A stretch of 64,000 nucleotides of DNA from Amaricoccus sp003258405. Lineage in GTDB: Bacteria > Pseudomonadota > Alphaproteobacteria > Rhodobacterales > Rhodobacteraceae. The notes beneath the pieces were generated by a model. That model saw only the letters and a list, made by a program, of their open reading frames with translations. It was not told the origin of the DNA and did no database searches. The stretch covers positions 1,488,001-1,552,000 of the forward strand of contig NZ_CP171225.1 in assembly GCF_043226085.1 (NCBI RefSeq), in the 5' to 3' direction. A program made the translations under genes and the position numbers. Position 1 is the stretch's first letter, and each line of letters begins with the position of its first letter. Below, piece by piece: positions 18,751 through 28,436 of this stretch.

Positions 18751-19263
18751 ATGGCGAGTGGACCGCTTGCACGGATCGCCCGGCTTCAGGGCATGGATGC
18801 CGAAACATGGGAGCGGCATGCCAACCCCTGGAGCGGCTGGTCGCGAGTGCCGGTCGTGCCGCTCGTCTGCGCCGTGCTCTACTGGCGCGACGGGCTCGGG
18901 GGCTGGCTCTATGCCCTGCTGGCCGCGCTTGCGCTCTGGACCTGGGTCAATCCGCGCGCCTTCGCCCGCCCCGCGAGCACGAAGGCCTGGATGTCGAAGG
19001 CCGTGATGGGCGAGCGGGTCTGGCTCAACCGCGCCGTCATCCCGGTGCCGCAGCACTACACCCGCGCCATGCCGTTCATCCTCGGATTCACGCTGGCCGG
19101 GCTGCCCTTCATCGCCATCGGCCTCTGGACCGAGCAGGCCTGGCCGCTCGTGATGGGGGTCACCCTCAGCATGGTGGCGAAATTCTGGTTTCTCGACAGA
19201 ATGGTGTGGCTCTACGATGAAATGAGCGCCGATCACCCCATATATGCGGCATGGCTGCGCTGA
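18751..19263 (+). CDS. Predicted 170-residue membrane protein (DUF6653-like)
   Basis: Four hydrophobic segments: VPVVPLVCAVLYW, GWLYALLAALALWTWV, PFILGFTLAGLPFIAIGLW and VMGVTLSMVAKFWFL. A conserved-looking N-terminal ERHANPWSGWSRVP resembles the DUF6653 group, whose members share HxxP-W-G motifs; this assignment is by recall only. A basic loop (ARPASTKAWMSKAVMGERVWLNR) with aromatic residues lies between helices 2 and 3. It follows the VWA gene by 4 bases. Function unknown; possibly an auxiliary membrane component of the MoxR-VWA operon. Confidence 0.7.
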   Translation: MASGPLARIARLQGMDAETWERHANPWSGWSRVPVVPLVCAVLYWRDGLGGWLYALLAALALWTWVNPRAFARPASTKAWMSKAVMGERVWLNRAVIPVPQHYTRAMPFILGFTLAGLPFIAIGLWTEQAWPLVMGVTLSMVAKFWFLDRMVWLYDEMSADHPIYAAWLR

Positions 19264-19324
19264 ACGATCCTCCGATTGCGGGAACTGGCACCGGGCGGGC
19301 GCGCTCCGGCGAAAGGCTTGGCGC

Positions 19325-20005
19325 ATGGTCTATCTGACGCCGATCCTCCTCGCGGTGCTCTACGGGCTCGTGATGTATCAGGTCTCGGTCTGGCGCACGG
19401 CACGAGCCCTCGACGGCCAGTCGCGCCCGCTCGTCGATCCTCGGCTCGAGGCGGTCTTCGGCCGGCTTGCCGGCGCGCTCGATCTGCCCGGGCTCAAGGT
19501 GAGGATCCTCGAGGCAGAGCCGATCAACGGGCTCGCTGCCCCGGACGGGCGGATCTTCATCACCCGCGGCTTCTACGAGGCGTTCCGCCGCGGTTCGGTG
19601 AGCGCAGAAGAGATCGCGGGTGTGATCGCCCATGAGCTCGGCCATGTCGCGCTCGGCCATTCCCGGCGGCGGATGGTGGATTTCAGCGGCCAGAACGCGA
19701 TCCGGGCCGGGCTCGCGATCCTCCTCGGGCGCCTGCTGCCCGGCATCGGGATGCTGATCGCCAACCTCGCCGCGAGCCTCCTCGGCGCGCATCTCTCCCG
19801 CTCGGACGAATACGAGGCCGATGCCTATGCCGCGGCGCTGATGACCAAGGCAGGGCTGGGTACGGGTCCGCAGGTGAGCCTTCTGGCCAAGCTCGAGCGG
19901 CTGGCCGGGGCCGGCGGCCGTGCGCCGGTCTGGCTCGCAAGCCACCCGCCCACCGCAGAGCGCATCGCCGCGATCCGCCGTCTCGAGATGGGCTGGCAAC
20001 GCTGA
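19325..20005 (+). CDS. M48-family membrane zinc metalloprotease
   Basis: A 226-residue HtpX-like protease. An N-terminal helix (MVYLTPILLAVLYGLVMYQ) precedes a peptidase domain with HELGH (zinc His pair and catalytic Glu) in VIAHELGHVALGH, then a third ligand in SRSDEYEADAYAA (Glu of EYEAD). A hydrophobic pair follows HELGH (LAILLGRLLPGIGMLIANLAASLLG). It likely cleaves misfolded membrane proteins. Start ATG 19325 is chosen because the membrane helix begins there; an in-frame upstream ATG at 19244 would add an unlikely Arg/Cys-rich leader. The end converges toward the YqgE gene. Confidence 0.88.
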   Translation: MVYLTPILLAVLYGLVMYQVSVWRTARALDGQSRPLVDPRLEAVFGRLAGALDLPGLKVRILEAEPINGLAAPDGRIFITRGFYEAFRRGSVSAEEIAGVIAHELGHVALGHSRRRMVDFSGQNAIRAGLAILLGRLLPGIGMLIANLAASLLGAHLSRSDEYEADAYAAALMTKAGLGTGPQVSLLAKLERLAGAGGRAPVWLASHPPTAERIAAIRRLEMGWQR

Positions 20006-20049
20006 GCGAGCGCGGCGAGAGGCGGCATCATCAGAAAGCCCGGTTCGGA

Positions 20050-20622
20050 TCAGGCCCGACCGCCGCTGACGGAAAGGAGACGGGGGTCGATCGAGAGGGT
20101 GCGCAGCGCGGCCTCCCACTTGCAGTCATCGCGGCCCGCAAAGACGAGATCCGGTTCCGCCGAGGTGATGAGCCAGCCGTTTTCCTGGATCTCGCTCTCG
20201 AGCTGTCCCGGCCCCCAGCCGGAATAGCCCAGCGCCAGCAGCGCGCGGTGAGGGCCGGCGCCGCGGGCCATGTCCTGAAGGATATCAAGGGTCGCGGTCA
20301 TGGCGAAGCTCGGATTGACCCGCAGGCTGCCGCCTTCGACGGCATAGTCGGAGGAATGCAGCACGAAGCCGCGGCCATGCTCGACCGGACCTCCGAAATG
20401 CACCGGCGTCTCGTCGAGATCGACCATCGACGGGATCTTGAGCTGTTCGAGCAGGGTGTGGAAGCGCAGCTCCGGGGCGGGCTTGTTGATGATGAGCCCC
20501 ATCGCGCCCTCGGGCGAGTGCGCGCACATGAAGACGACCGCGCGCTCGAACCGCGGATCGCCCATGCCGGGCATCGCGATCAGGAGCTGGCCATCCAGAA
20601 ACTGTTCATCACCACCTGTCAT
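20050..20622 (-). CDS. YqgE/AlgH-family protein (DUF179)
   Basis: A 190-residue protein with the full DUF179 pattern: LIAMPGMGDPRFERAVVFMC near the start, then MGLIINKP, HFGGPVEHGRGFVLH and ALGYSGWGPGQLE. Start Met is taken as MTGGDEQFLDGQLL (20622) from alignment with the usual beginning just before LIAMP; the frame is open 29 codons further upstream. AlgH/YqgE is a widespread cytoplasmic protein of unclear activity, sometimes linked to transcription. It is divergent from the DsbD-like gene and convergent with the M48 gene. Confidence 0.9.
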   Translation of the reverse strand: MTGGDEQFLDGQLLIAMPGMGDPRFERAVVFMCAHSPEGAMGLIINKPAPELRFHTLLEQLKIPSMVDLDETPVHFGGPVEHGRGFVLHSSDYAVEGGSLRVNPSFAMTATLDILQDMARGAGPHRALLALGYSGWGPGQLESEIQENGWLITSAEPDLVFAGRDDCKWEAALRTLSIDPRLLSVSGGRA

Positions 20623-20752
20623 TCGCAATACATGAGGCCAATGCCGGGCGAGATCAAGGAAATCGCGCGCCGGCACTCGCTTACTTGTGACCCCTGCAAA
20701 CGTCTGCACATCTTATGTTCCCGGGAAACCGAAATTGCCCAGTTCCGAGTCG

Positions 20753-21580
20753 ATGTCCCGTCATACCACCGCCCTTCTCGCCACATGTCTCCTTGCTGCC
20801 GCGCCAGCCCATGCCCAGATGGCGCGCGTCACCGCGGACGGCATCGCCGAGGCCGGGTTCATCGAAGGCTGGCGCACGGCAGACGGCGCGCGGATCGCCG
20901 CGGTGCAGATCCGACTTGCGCCGGGCTGGCACACCTACTGGCGCATTCCCGGCGAAACGGGCATCCCACCGCAGTTCGACTGGTCGCAATCCCGCAATAT
21001 CGCCTCCGTCCGCTATGAATGGCCGCAGCCCGGGATCTTCGATGCGAACGGCATGCAGTTCTTCGGCTACGAGGGTGAGCTCGTGCTGCCGGTGCGGATC
21101 ACACCCACCGATCCCTCCAAGCCGATCGACATCGATCTCGGGCTCTTCTACGGGATCTGCAAGGATATCTGCCTGCCCGCCGAGCAGACCCTGCGGACAA
21201 CCGTCGCGCCTGACGATGCGCCGAGCGGCAGGACCATGATCGAGGCGGCGCTGGCGACGCGGGCGCTCACGCCGGACGAGGCAGGAGTGGAGACGGTTGA
21301 TTGCCATCTCCGCCCTGATGGATCGGGCATCGATCTGACCGCGGCGGTAACCTTCGATGCTCCGCCCGCAGCGGGCCAGCTTACGCTGGTCGAGAGCAGC
21401 GATCCGAGCCTCTGGATCGCCCCACCCGAGAGCCATCTCGAGGGCAGTACGCTCGTCGCCGAGGCCCGCATCAATGCGGCCCACAGCGGCGCGATGCTGA
21501 TCGACCGCAAGGCCATCCGGCTGACGGTGATCGACGCGCGGCGCGTCATCGACATTCCGAGCTGCGTCGCGCCGGGCTGA
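20753..21580 (+). CDS. Secreted DsbD alpha-domain-like (periplasmic) protein
   Basis: A 275-residue protein with a signal peptide (TTALLATCLLAAAPAHA) and an immunoglobulin-like DsbD-N fold. Recognisable features are LAPGWHTYWRIPGETGIPP, ARRPGI-like QPGIFDANGMQFFGYEGELVLPV, and FYGICKDICLPAEQT. The GICKDIC pair (C-x3-C) corresponds to the active-site cysteines of DsbD alpha. There is no membrane beta domain or thioredoxin gamma domain, so it would be a stand-alone reductant acceptor, perhaps for cytochrome maturation or ScsB-like copper tolerance. Start ATG 20753 follows an unremarkable leader. It converges with the RND permease gene. Confidence 0.8.
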   Translation: MSRHTTALLATCLLAAAPAHAQMARVTADGIAEAGFIEGWRTADGARIAAVQIRLAPGWHTYWRIPGETGIPPQFDWSQSRNIASVRYEWPQPGIFDANGMQFFGYEGELVLPVRITPTDPSKPIDIDLGLFYGICKDICLPAEQTLRTTVAPDDAPSGRTMIEAALATRALTPDEAGVETVDCHLRPDGSGIDLTAAVTFDAPPAAGQLTLVESSDPSLWIAPPESHLEGSTLVAEARINAAHSGAMLIDRKAIRLTVIDARRVIDIPSCVAPG

Positions 21581-21629
21581 GGCCTGCGCCTTTTTCACGC
21601 CAGACGACGGCGAAGAACTCTCCCGAGCC

Positions 21630-24600
21630 TCAGGTCCGGCCGCCCGGGCGTCCACGTGCGGCGAAGAGCGCGAAGAGGCCGATTGCCAGCACAAATCCCG
21701 CGACGAGCAGTGCCAGCGCCCCGGCGCCGGAGCCGAGCCAGGGCAGTTCGCCCGCGAGCAGGTCACCGAGCCCTCTGCCCCCGAAAAGATGCGGCCCGAG
21801 GGTGAGCGCAAGCCAGCCGAGCCCGGCGAGAGCCGCGAGGCGAAGCGCGCGGGCGAACCGCTTTCCCCGCTGCCCGACCCGCAACGCGCGCCGCAGGGCA
21901 TGGAGCGAGAGCGCGATGTCGCGTTCGATGACCACAAGGGCAGGCACGAGGATGAGCACCAGCGCGCCGCCGATCCCGAGCCCGTAGACGAGCGTGATCA
22001 CGGTGGGCTTGAGGAAGAGTGCCTGCGAGCTCCGCTCGAAAAGCAGCGGTGCGAGGCCCAGAACCGTCGTCAGCGTCGTGAGCAGGATCGGCCGCAGGCG
22101 ATCCCCCGCGGCCGCCACCACCGCCGGGACCGTCGCCCGGCGCGCACCATGGGCATCGAGCGTCGCGACCAGCACGATGGCATTGTTGATGATGATGCCC
22201 GTCATCCCGATCAACCCCACCACCGTGAAGACCGACAGCGCGAGCCCCCATTGCCAGTGCCCCCAGATGGTGCCGATGACGCCGAAGGGAATGATCGCGA
22301 CTACGACCAGCGGGCGCACCCAGCTCTCGAAGATCCAGGCAAGCGTGAGGTAGATCCCGACGAGGCAGAGTGCGAAGCCGACCATGGCCTCACTCAGGAA
22401 GCTGCGTTCCTGCTCGGCAAGCCCGCCGAAATGGTATTCGACCCCGAAGCGCTCGGCGATGCGCGGCAGGATCTCGCCGTCAATCCGCCGCACGAGCTCC
22501 GCCGCGGCGGCGGGGTCGCTGTCGTCAATGTCACCCGTCACCTCGACCACCCGCTGGCCATTCTCGCGCCGGAGGCTCGAGAATCCGAGCTGGCTCCGCA
22601 CGCTGACGATGTCCTCAAGCGGCACCTGGGCGCCATCGGGAGCCCGCAGCCGGGTCCGGCTCAGGAAGTCGGCGGTCTGCTCCGCCTCGGGCAGCGTCAC
22701 GCGCACCGTCGCCGTGCGGGGCCCGGCGGCGAACTCCGCCGCCTCGATGCCGCTCAACCGGCCATAGAGCTCGGCCCCGATGGCCTCGAGCGAGAAGCCG
22801 AGTCGTTCGCCGAGCGGTGTAAGCTCGAGGATCAGCTCGGTCTTGTCGTAGGAGAGCGTATCCTCGAGCCCCGTCACGATCGCCGCAGGTGCGAGCGCCG
22901 CCTTGAGCGTCTCGGCGGCCTGCTTCAGAACCCGGGCATCAGGACCGTAGAAGCTCACGTCGAGCGCATCGCCCTCGGGGCCGCTCCCCCAGCTGCGGAA
23001 GCTCAGCGTCTCGATCATCGGCAGCCGGCGCACCTCCTGCTCCAGCGCCTGAAGGAAGAGCGAGCCGGAATAAGGCCGGAAATCCGGATCGATGAGCTCA
23101 ATGTCGATGCCGCCGAGCTCGTCCGGGTCCTTCGCATCATCGCCCGGAAGGCCGCGCCCGGTCGTCCCGCCGATCTGGGTGATGACGGCGGTGACGGGCG
23201 CGCGGCCATATTCCTCGGCAAAGCGCGCGTTCACCGCGAAGGTCGCGCGCTCGAGCTCGCGCACCATGCCCATCGTCTCCTCCCGCGTGGTGCCGGGCAA
23301 CATGGCGATGTTGCCTGTGACGGAACCCTGCTCCGGCGGAGCGAAGAAGCGCCAGACCACGTCACCCCGGATGAACATCGCCGCCGACTGCGCGAGCAGC
23401 AGCACACAGGCAGCCACGACCGGATAGCGCAACCGCACCACCCAGGCGACGAAGGGCATGAAGATGCGGAGGCGGAAGACGTCGAGACGGCGGTTGAAGG
23501 CCCTGCTCGGTCCGTTCAGCCACTCGAGGCGCGCACCCTGCCCGAGCGTGCCGGCCAGGTGATGCGGCAGGATCAGGAAACACTCGGCGAGGCTTGCGAG
23601 CAGCACCACGATCACGGTCACCGGGATGTCGGCAATGAGCTCGCCGAACCGCCCGCCGATCGTCGTCAGGCCGAAGAAGGCAATGACGGTGGTGAGCATG
23701 GCCGAGAAGACCGGCAGCGCCATGCTCCGCGCCGCGTTCTCGGCGGCGGCAGCGGGGGCCTCACGCAGGTGCCGGTGCCGCCAGTCGGCGTGTTCGGCCA
23801 CGACGATCGCGTCATCGACGACGAGCCCGAGGCAAAGGATCAGCCCGAAGAGCGACATCATGTTGAGCGTGATGCCGAGCCCGTACATCATGGCGACCGC
23901 CGCCGCCATCGCCACCGGGATCCCTGCCGCGACCCAGATCGCGGTGCGGACATCGAGAAAGAGGAAGAGCAGCCCCACGACCAGAGCAAGCCCGAGGACG
24001 CCGTTCCGAAGCAGGAGGTCGAGCCGGTTGGTAATCTCTTCGGCGCGGGTGCGGACGAGCTCGATCTTGACCCCCGCGGGCAGGGTCTCGGCCAGATCCG
24101 CCGCGATTGCCGCCACCTTCTGCTGCATGGCGATGGCATCGCCCTTCGCATTGCGGTTCACCCGGATCATCACCGTGGGCAGCCCATCGCGGAAATAGGC
24201 CCTGCCCGCATCGGCGCCATCCTCGGTCACCGCCGCGACATCGCGGACCAGAAGATCCTCGCCGCCATCGGCCGAGCGCCGGAGCACGATCGCGCCGATC
24301 TCCTCGGCCTCGCGCCGCTCGCTGCCGGCCCGGAGCCGCGCGGCATCGGCATCGAGCTCGCCCGCCGGGCTGCCCGCGACGGCGCTCTCGATCGTGCCGG
24401 CGATCTCCCGAAGCGACACGCCCTGCCGCACGAGTTCTGACTCCGGCACCGCGACGCGGATCACCGGCGCGGTGAGGCCGCGGAGCACCGTCCGGGTCAT
24501 GCCCTCCCCGTAGAGCCGGGCAATGAACTCGTCAGCGTAGCGGCCGAGCTGCTCCACCGGCACAGGCCCCCAGATCAGCACGTCCGTCACCCGGTCGTTC

Positions 24601-25028
24601 CATTGCCGTCGGTTGATGCGCGGATCCTCGGCGCTCTCGGGCAGGTTGGTGACCCCGGCGACGGCGCTTTCCACATCCGCCTGAGCCTGGCTCATGTCCC
24701 AGCCGGGCTCGAACTCGAGCTCGATCGTCGCCCAGCCCGCGGTCGCCGACGCCTCGCTGCTCTCCACCCCGTCCACAGCCATGAGCGCAGGCTCGAGCAG
24801 CGCGATGATGGCTTGATCGACGTCCTCGGGGCCCGCGCCCTGCCATTTCACCTTCACGGTGACGGTGTTGATGACCACATCGGGAAAGAACTGGCTGCGG
24901 ATCAGGCTGCCGGCGATGAGACCGGAGACCAGCATGAGCACCATGAGCAGGTTCGCCGCGGTCGGATGGCGGGCGAAATAGGCAAAGAGCCCTGCCCCGG
25001 CCGTCCGGACCCGTGTTCCGAGCGCCAT
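21630..25028 (-). CDS. RND efflux permease (AcrB/MexF-like)
   Basis: A 1132-residue RND permease. Twelve transmembrane helices are expected, beginning with HPTAANLLMVLMLVSGLIAG and including the central block NMMSLFGLILCLGLVVDDAIVVAEHAD (family motif with the Asp pair of the proton relay in VDDAIV). Two large periplasmic porter/docking regions follow the first helix of each half. The second half ends with a GIIINNAIVLV-type segment and a cytoplasmic tail. The partner adaptor is immediately upstream (25033-26505) and stops 4 bases before this start. No outer-membrane factor is encoded nearby, so it probably shares TolC. Substrate unknown. Confidence 0.92.
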   Translation of the reverse strand: MALGTRVRTAGAGLFAYFARHPTAANLLMVLMLVSGLIAGSLIRSQFFPDVVINTVTVKVKWQGAGPEDVDQAIIALLEPALMAVDGVESSEASATAGWATIELEFEPGWDMSQAQADVESAVAGVTNLPESAEDPRINRRQWNDRVTDVLIWGPVPVEQLGRYADEFIARLYGEGMTRTVLRGLTAPVIRVAVPESELVRQGVSLREIAGTIESAVAGSPAGELDADAARLRAGSERREAEEIGAIVLRRSADGGEDLLVRDVAAVTEDGADAGRAYFRDGLPTVMIRVNRNAKGDAIAMQQKVAAIAADLAETLPAGVKIELVRTRAEEITNRLDLLLRNGVLGLALVVGLLFLFLDVRTAIWVAAGIPVAMAAAVAMMYGLGITLNMMSLFGLILCLGLVVDDAIVVAEHADWRHRHLREAPAAAAENAARSMALPVFSAMLTTVIAFFGLTTIGGRFGELIADIPVTVIVVLLASLAECFLILPHHLAGTLGQGARLEWLNGPSRAFNRRLDVFRLRIFMPFVAWVVRLRYPVVAACVLLLAQSAAMFIRGDVVWRFFAPPEQGSVTGNIAMLPGTTREETMGMVRELERATFAVNARFAEEYGRAPVTAVITQIGGTTGRGLPGDDAKDPDELGGIDIELIDPDFRPYSGSLFLQALEQEVRRLPMIETLSFRSWGSGPEGDALDVSFYGPDARVLKQAAETLKAALAPAAIVTGLEDTLSYDKTELILELTPLGERLGFSLEAIGAELYGRLSGIEAAEFAAGPRTATVRVTLPEAEQTADFLSRTRLRAPDGAQVPLEDIVSVRSQLGFSSLRRENGQRVVEVTGDIDDSDPAAAAELVRRIDGEILPRIAERFGVEYHFGGLAEQERSFLSEAMVGFALCLVGIYLTLAWIFESWVRPLVVVAIIPFGVIGTIWGHWQWGLALSVFTVVGLIGMTGIIINNAIVLVATLDAHGARRATVPAVVAAAGDRLRPILLTTLTTVLGLAPLLFERSSQALFLKPTVITLVYGLGIGGALVLILVPALVVIERDIALSLHALRRALRVGQRGKRFARALRLAALAGLGWLALTLGPHLFGGRGLGDLLAGELPWLGSGAGALALLVAGFVLAIGLFALFAARGRPGGRT

Positions 25029-25032
25029 CGCC

Positions 25033-26505
25033 TCAGCCCCCCCGCGCCCCGGCCTCGATGCGCTCCAGGATCACCTGCGGCACCTGTTCAGCCGCAAGAA
25101 CCGAGAGAAACTGGGCCTTGAGTTCGGGGGCAAGCCCGGCATCCCGCTCGACCGCGGCGAGCAGGCGAGTACGCATCTCCGGCGAGAGCGGCACGAGCGC
25201 GCCAGCGTCGCGCCCGGCACGGGCCGCCGCCGCTTCGCCCATCACCGGCTTCACCCTGACACCAGAGCTGAGCTGGGGCTGGCGCGCGGTGACGTAGAGC
25301 CGCCCGAAGGGCGCTCCGCCGATCACCACGTCATTGCCCTGGCGGCGCAGGATACGGACAGCCGCCACCTCGAGCCGGTCGTCCTCGCCCACGAGAAGGA
25401 TGCGCCCCGCCGGATCGAGCGCCGCGGCGGGCACCAGCGCCACATCGGCGAGCGGCGGCTCGGACACCCGCACGGTCAGGAAATCACCTGGACGCAGGGG
25501 CCCCGGCACTTCCGGGGAGAGCCGCGCGTAGACGAGCCGCCCGCTTTGCCCGGAACCCGACGCCGCGCCGGTCCGGTCGAGGTGCCCCGGCACCGACACT
25601 TCCTCGCCACCGAGCCGGAGGCTTGCCTCGACATCGAGCGGCAGCAGATCGCCGGAAGGCTTCGAGATCCGTGCGAACTCGGCGTTCGAGACCCGGAAGG
25701 CCACCTCGAGCGCCGCCGGGTCGAGCAGGAGGCCGAGCTTTTCATTTACCGAGACCCGGCGCCCGAGCACGGCATCGACATCGGCAAGCAGCCCGTCGAA
25801 GGGCGCTACCGCCCGGGTGTTGGCGAGCATCCGCGCCGCCTCGTCGCGGGCGATGGCCGCACGGCGGCGCGCAATCTCGGCCCGGTTGATCCGGGCCTCG
25901 CCTTCGGCCACCTCCCGCCGGAGGCCGGTGAGGATCTGATCGGAGGCCGCAAGGGCGAGCTGGGCGGTCTCGATATCGGCTGCGGTGCCAACTCCCCGGC
26001 CCTGCAGGCTTTGCGCGCGGTCGAGCGCCTGCTGCCGCAGGGCCTGCTGCCGCTCGGAGGCCGCGAGTTCTTCGCGTGCAAGCCGCAGGCCGATGCGGGC
26101 CTCCTCCTCCTCGGCACGGGCATCCTCGAGATCGCTTTCGGCCAGCGCGAGCTCCGCCTCGAACTCGGCGGGATCGATACGGAAGATCGTCTCGCCCGCC
26201 TGCACCCGCCCGCCATCGCGAAAGCCCGGAGCGAGTTCGAGCAGCGTTCCCTCGGCGGCGGCACGCAACTCGAGCTGAACGGCGCTCCGGAGATCGCCAT
26301 AGGCCACGAGCGTGGGGCGCACTGTCTCCGGCCCGAGCCGGGCGACATTGACCGAGAACACCCGCTCGGTCGCCGGTCGGCGCTGCCCCGCCGCAGCCTC
26401 GCGCTCGGCCAGCGCGCCGCGGACAGACTGTACCGCCATGCCCAGGAGCCCCAGGGTCACCACGAAAAGGGCGAGCCCGACGAGGCTCCGGGTCACGAAA
26501 CGCAT
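25033..26505 (-). CDS. RND periplasmic adaptor (HlyD/AcrA-like)
   Basis: A 490-residue membrane-fusion protein. An N-terminal anchor (SLVGLALFVVTLGLLGMAVQSVRG) precedes the lipoyl/hairpin region with a coiled coil of about 100 residues (ELALAESDLEDARAEEEEARIGLRLAREELAASERQQ), the typical barrel-sandwich ends (FDGLLADVDAVLGRRVSVNE), and a beta-barrel plus membrane-proximal domain (LRPGDFLTVRVSEPPL). It lacks a lipobox and looks membrane-tethered. It ends 4 bases before the permease start, so adaptor and permease form an operon. It would bridge pump and TolC-type channel. Confidence 0.92.
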   Translation of the reverse strand: MRFVTRSLVGLALFVVTLGLLGMAVQSVRGALAEREAAAGQRRPATERVFSVNVARLGPETVRPTLVAYGDLRSAVQLELRAAAEGTLLELAPGFRDGGRVQAGETIFRIDPAEFEAELALAESDLEDARAEEEEARIGLRLAREELAASERQQALRQQALDRAQSLQGRGVGTAADIETAQLALAASDQILTGLRREVAEGEARINRAEIARRRAAIARDEAARMLANTRAVAPFDGLLADVDAVLGRRVSVNEKLGLLLDPAALEVAFRVSNAEFARISKPSGDLLPLDVEASLRLGGEEVSVPGHLDRTGAASGSGQSGRLVYARLSPEVPGPLRPGDFLTVRVSEPPLADVALVPAAALDPAGRILLVGEDDRLEVAAVRILRRQGNDVVIGGAPFGRLYVTARQPQLSSGVRVKPVMGEAAAARAGRDAGALVPLSPEMRTRLLAAVERDAGLAPELKAQFLSVLAAEQVPQVILERIEAGARGG

Positions 26506-26641
26506 GCACTAGTTTCCTTGCGCCAAGGGCGGCGGACTGGTCAAATCGCGCAGAGCATACGAGAAAACACCAAAAACCGCAGGATCCTCCTGTGGTTTCC
26601 CGCGAAAATGTGATCTTTCCCTTACTGGCGCCGCTGTCGGC

Positions 26642-26947
26642 TCAGTCCTCGGGCGCGGTTGTGAAGGTGAGCGGATAGCCCTCCCGGCGCCCCATCTCGG
26701 TGCCTTGCACCGCTTTCGTCTCGGCGACGTCGCGCGTGAAGACACCCACGACGCAGACCCCGCGCTTGTGCGCCGTAAGCATCACATCCTGCGCCTGGGC
26801 ACGCGTCATGCGGAAGATCGAGGCAAGCACACTCACCACGAATTCCCGCGGCGTATAGTCGTCATTGAGCAGAATGACCCTGTGCAACTTGGGCCGCGCC
26901 GTCCTTGCGCGCATCCCGGGCCGCATCTCCGTATTGATCTCGCTCAT
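26642..26947 (-). CDS. clpS: ClpS adaptor of the ClpAP protease
   Basis: A 101-residue ClpS. The ClpS core reads LHRVILLNDDYTPREFVV, MTRAQAQDVMLTAHKRGVCVVGVFTRDVAETKA, ending YPLTFT. The Asn-Asp in LLNDDYT and the Met/His residues of MLTAHKRG line the N-degron pocket. A basic N-terminal arm (RARTARPK) is used to engage ClpA. It delivers proteins with N-terminal Leu, Phe, Tyr or Trp to ClpAP. Start ATG 26947 follows GGGGAGGGCA; an in-frame upstream ATG at 26995 has no such site. clpA is not in the window. Confidence 0.93.
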   Translation of the reverse strand: MSEINTEMRPGMRARTARPKLHRVILLNDDYTPREFVVSVLASIFRMTRAQAQDVMLTAHKRGVCVVGVFTRDVAETKAVQGTEMGRREGYPLTFTTAPED

Positions 26948-27182
26948 TGCCCTCCCCGTTTCATTCAATCGTGGCGAAAATGCCACGGTCAGCAAGGAAA
27001 ATTTCTTGAGTCTGGAGGTGTGTTATATTTGCATATCTGTCAACCATCCGAAAGTCCTGCGCGAGGGGGCAGACAGGATCGGCGAAAGCGCGCCCAGAAC
27101 CAGGCCAAATGGCCGAGCGACACGGCGGGCAATCTGCGCTACCATTGGCGGGATACGGCTGCTTCCGAGGGGAGACCCCGCC

Positions 27183-27677
27183 ATGATCACCACACGCTGG
27201 TCCACTGCCGAGGATGCGAGCGCACTCGCCGCACTGCACCGCGAGGCCTGGCGGTATGCCTATGCCGGGATCATTCCGGGCCGGGCGCTGGAGCGGATGA
27301 TCGGGAGTCGGGGGCCGCGGTGGTGGCGGCATATCCATCGGCGGGGGGCTTCGGTGCTCCTTCTGGAGCTTGACGGGCGCATTGCGGGCTATGCGCGGCT
27401 CGGGCCGTTGCGACCGCGGAGCTGGAAGGCGACGGGAGAAATCTACGAGCTCTACCTTTCGCCGGAATTCCATGGCGCGGGTCTCGGCGAGCACCTTTTT
27501 GTCGAGGCGAGACGGAAGCTTGTGGCTCGCGGGCTCACACGGCTGATGGTCTGGTCGCTGGCGACGAACGAGCTCGGCTGCCGGTTCTACCGGGCCCTCG
27601 GCGGGCGGGAGGTCGCGCGTTCGACGACGCGGATCGGCGGCGCGGCCCTCACCAAGATCGGCTTCGCTTGGGGCTGA
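27183..27677 (+). CDS. GNAT-family N-acetyltransferase
   Basis: A 164-residue acetyltransferase: MITTRWSTAEDASALAALH at the start, AGYARLGPLRP, the motif A segment YLSPEFHGAGLGEHLF (pyrophosphate loop HGAGLG) and motif B LATNELGCRFYRALGGREV. The ATG at 27183 follows a GGGGAG-type site 5' of GACCCCGCC. It is monocistronic; clpS is divergent on the left. Substrate unknown. It resembles the broad amino-group acetylases seen in many alphaproteobacterial genomes. Confidence 0.85.
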   Translation: MITTRWSTAEDASALAALHREAWRYAYAGIIPGRALERMIGSRGPRWWRHIHRRGASVLLLELDGRIAGYARLGPLRPRSWKATGEIYELYLSPEFHGAGLGEHLFVEARRKLVARGLTRLMVWSLATNELGCRFYRALGGREVARSTTRIGGAALTKIGFAWG

Positions 27678-28397
27678 GGCCCGATGCACAACGCATGCAC
27701 ATCGTATGCACAAGCCATATGCAGGATCTGCGGCGGGCCGGTCCGGGCGGAGACATCCGCGCCGCCGGAGGTGCCACATGCTGTCGCCCTCCCGCGCAAC
27801 GCGCCTGATCCACCGGCCTGGCCGGTAAACGCCTCGGGCAAGGCCGGCCCGGACTTCAGCCAGGCCTTTCCTGACGCCGCCGCACCGCGCAGAGCTTCAT
27901 GCGGCGTCGGGCCAGCGCCATCGGGCATGGCGACGTTGCCGATCAGCACGAGGTGACGAAGGCGGCATGGTTCATTCCGGCCGCCCCCTGCCCCATCCTT
28001 TGCGGGAACGCAGCCGCTTGCCGACAAGCGCGACGCCACGACTGCGCCGCCGAGTCCAGCCCCCATGGCGATCAGGAAGGGAAATGGCGGGCGCACCATG
28101 GTGCGGGTCGTTCGTTTCGCGACCGATCAGAAGGGAGCCCTGAAACATGGCCAAGCGGCCGATGACTGCTTCCAGCCCTGTATCAAATTCGGCGCCGGGC
28201 CGGTCGACATGTCGCGGCTTCTCGAGCATTTGCGGGGTGTCACCCTCGCAGGGTCCTGTGCCCCCGTGACAGGGCCCAGAGACATCAGCGCTCGGGGGAT
28301 CCCGGCAAGCAGATCCGACCGTCGGCGGGCCGCTCTGCGCGCCGCTCGTGGCCCTGCCACGGCTGGCATGCCAACCGGGTGAGACACCTGACGGAGC
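27678..28397. other. Gene-poor stretch, about 720 bases
   Basis: No reading frame here has recognisable family features. Frames on both strands are open through high GC content but look compositionally random. One minus-strand frame (about 28,099-28,010) begins with a plausible hydrophobic segment (PFLIAMGAGLGGAVVAS), then loses character. A decayed gene is possible; I cannot identify one. Confidence 0.5.
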
Positions 28398-28435
28398 GCG
28401 AGAGACCGCCGGCAGATGGCGGGCCGGCCTCTCGC
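28398..28435 (-). terminator. Hairpin after the MFS gene
   Basis: GCGAGAG (28398-28404) pairs with CTCTCGC (28429-28435), and an inner CCGCC/GGCGG stem surrounds a GGCAGAT loop. It lies directly after the MFS stop codon. There is no T-run, so termination may be weak. Confidence 0.5.
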
Positions 28436-28436
28436 C

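Noticed and set aside
21789..24440. Plus-strand 883-codon frame opposite the RND permease
   Set aside because: Composition is Arg/His/Asp/Pro noise and the minus strand encodes a complete RND protein.
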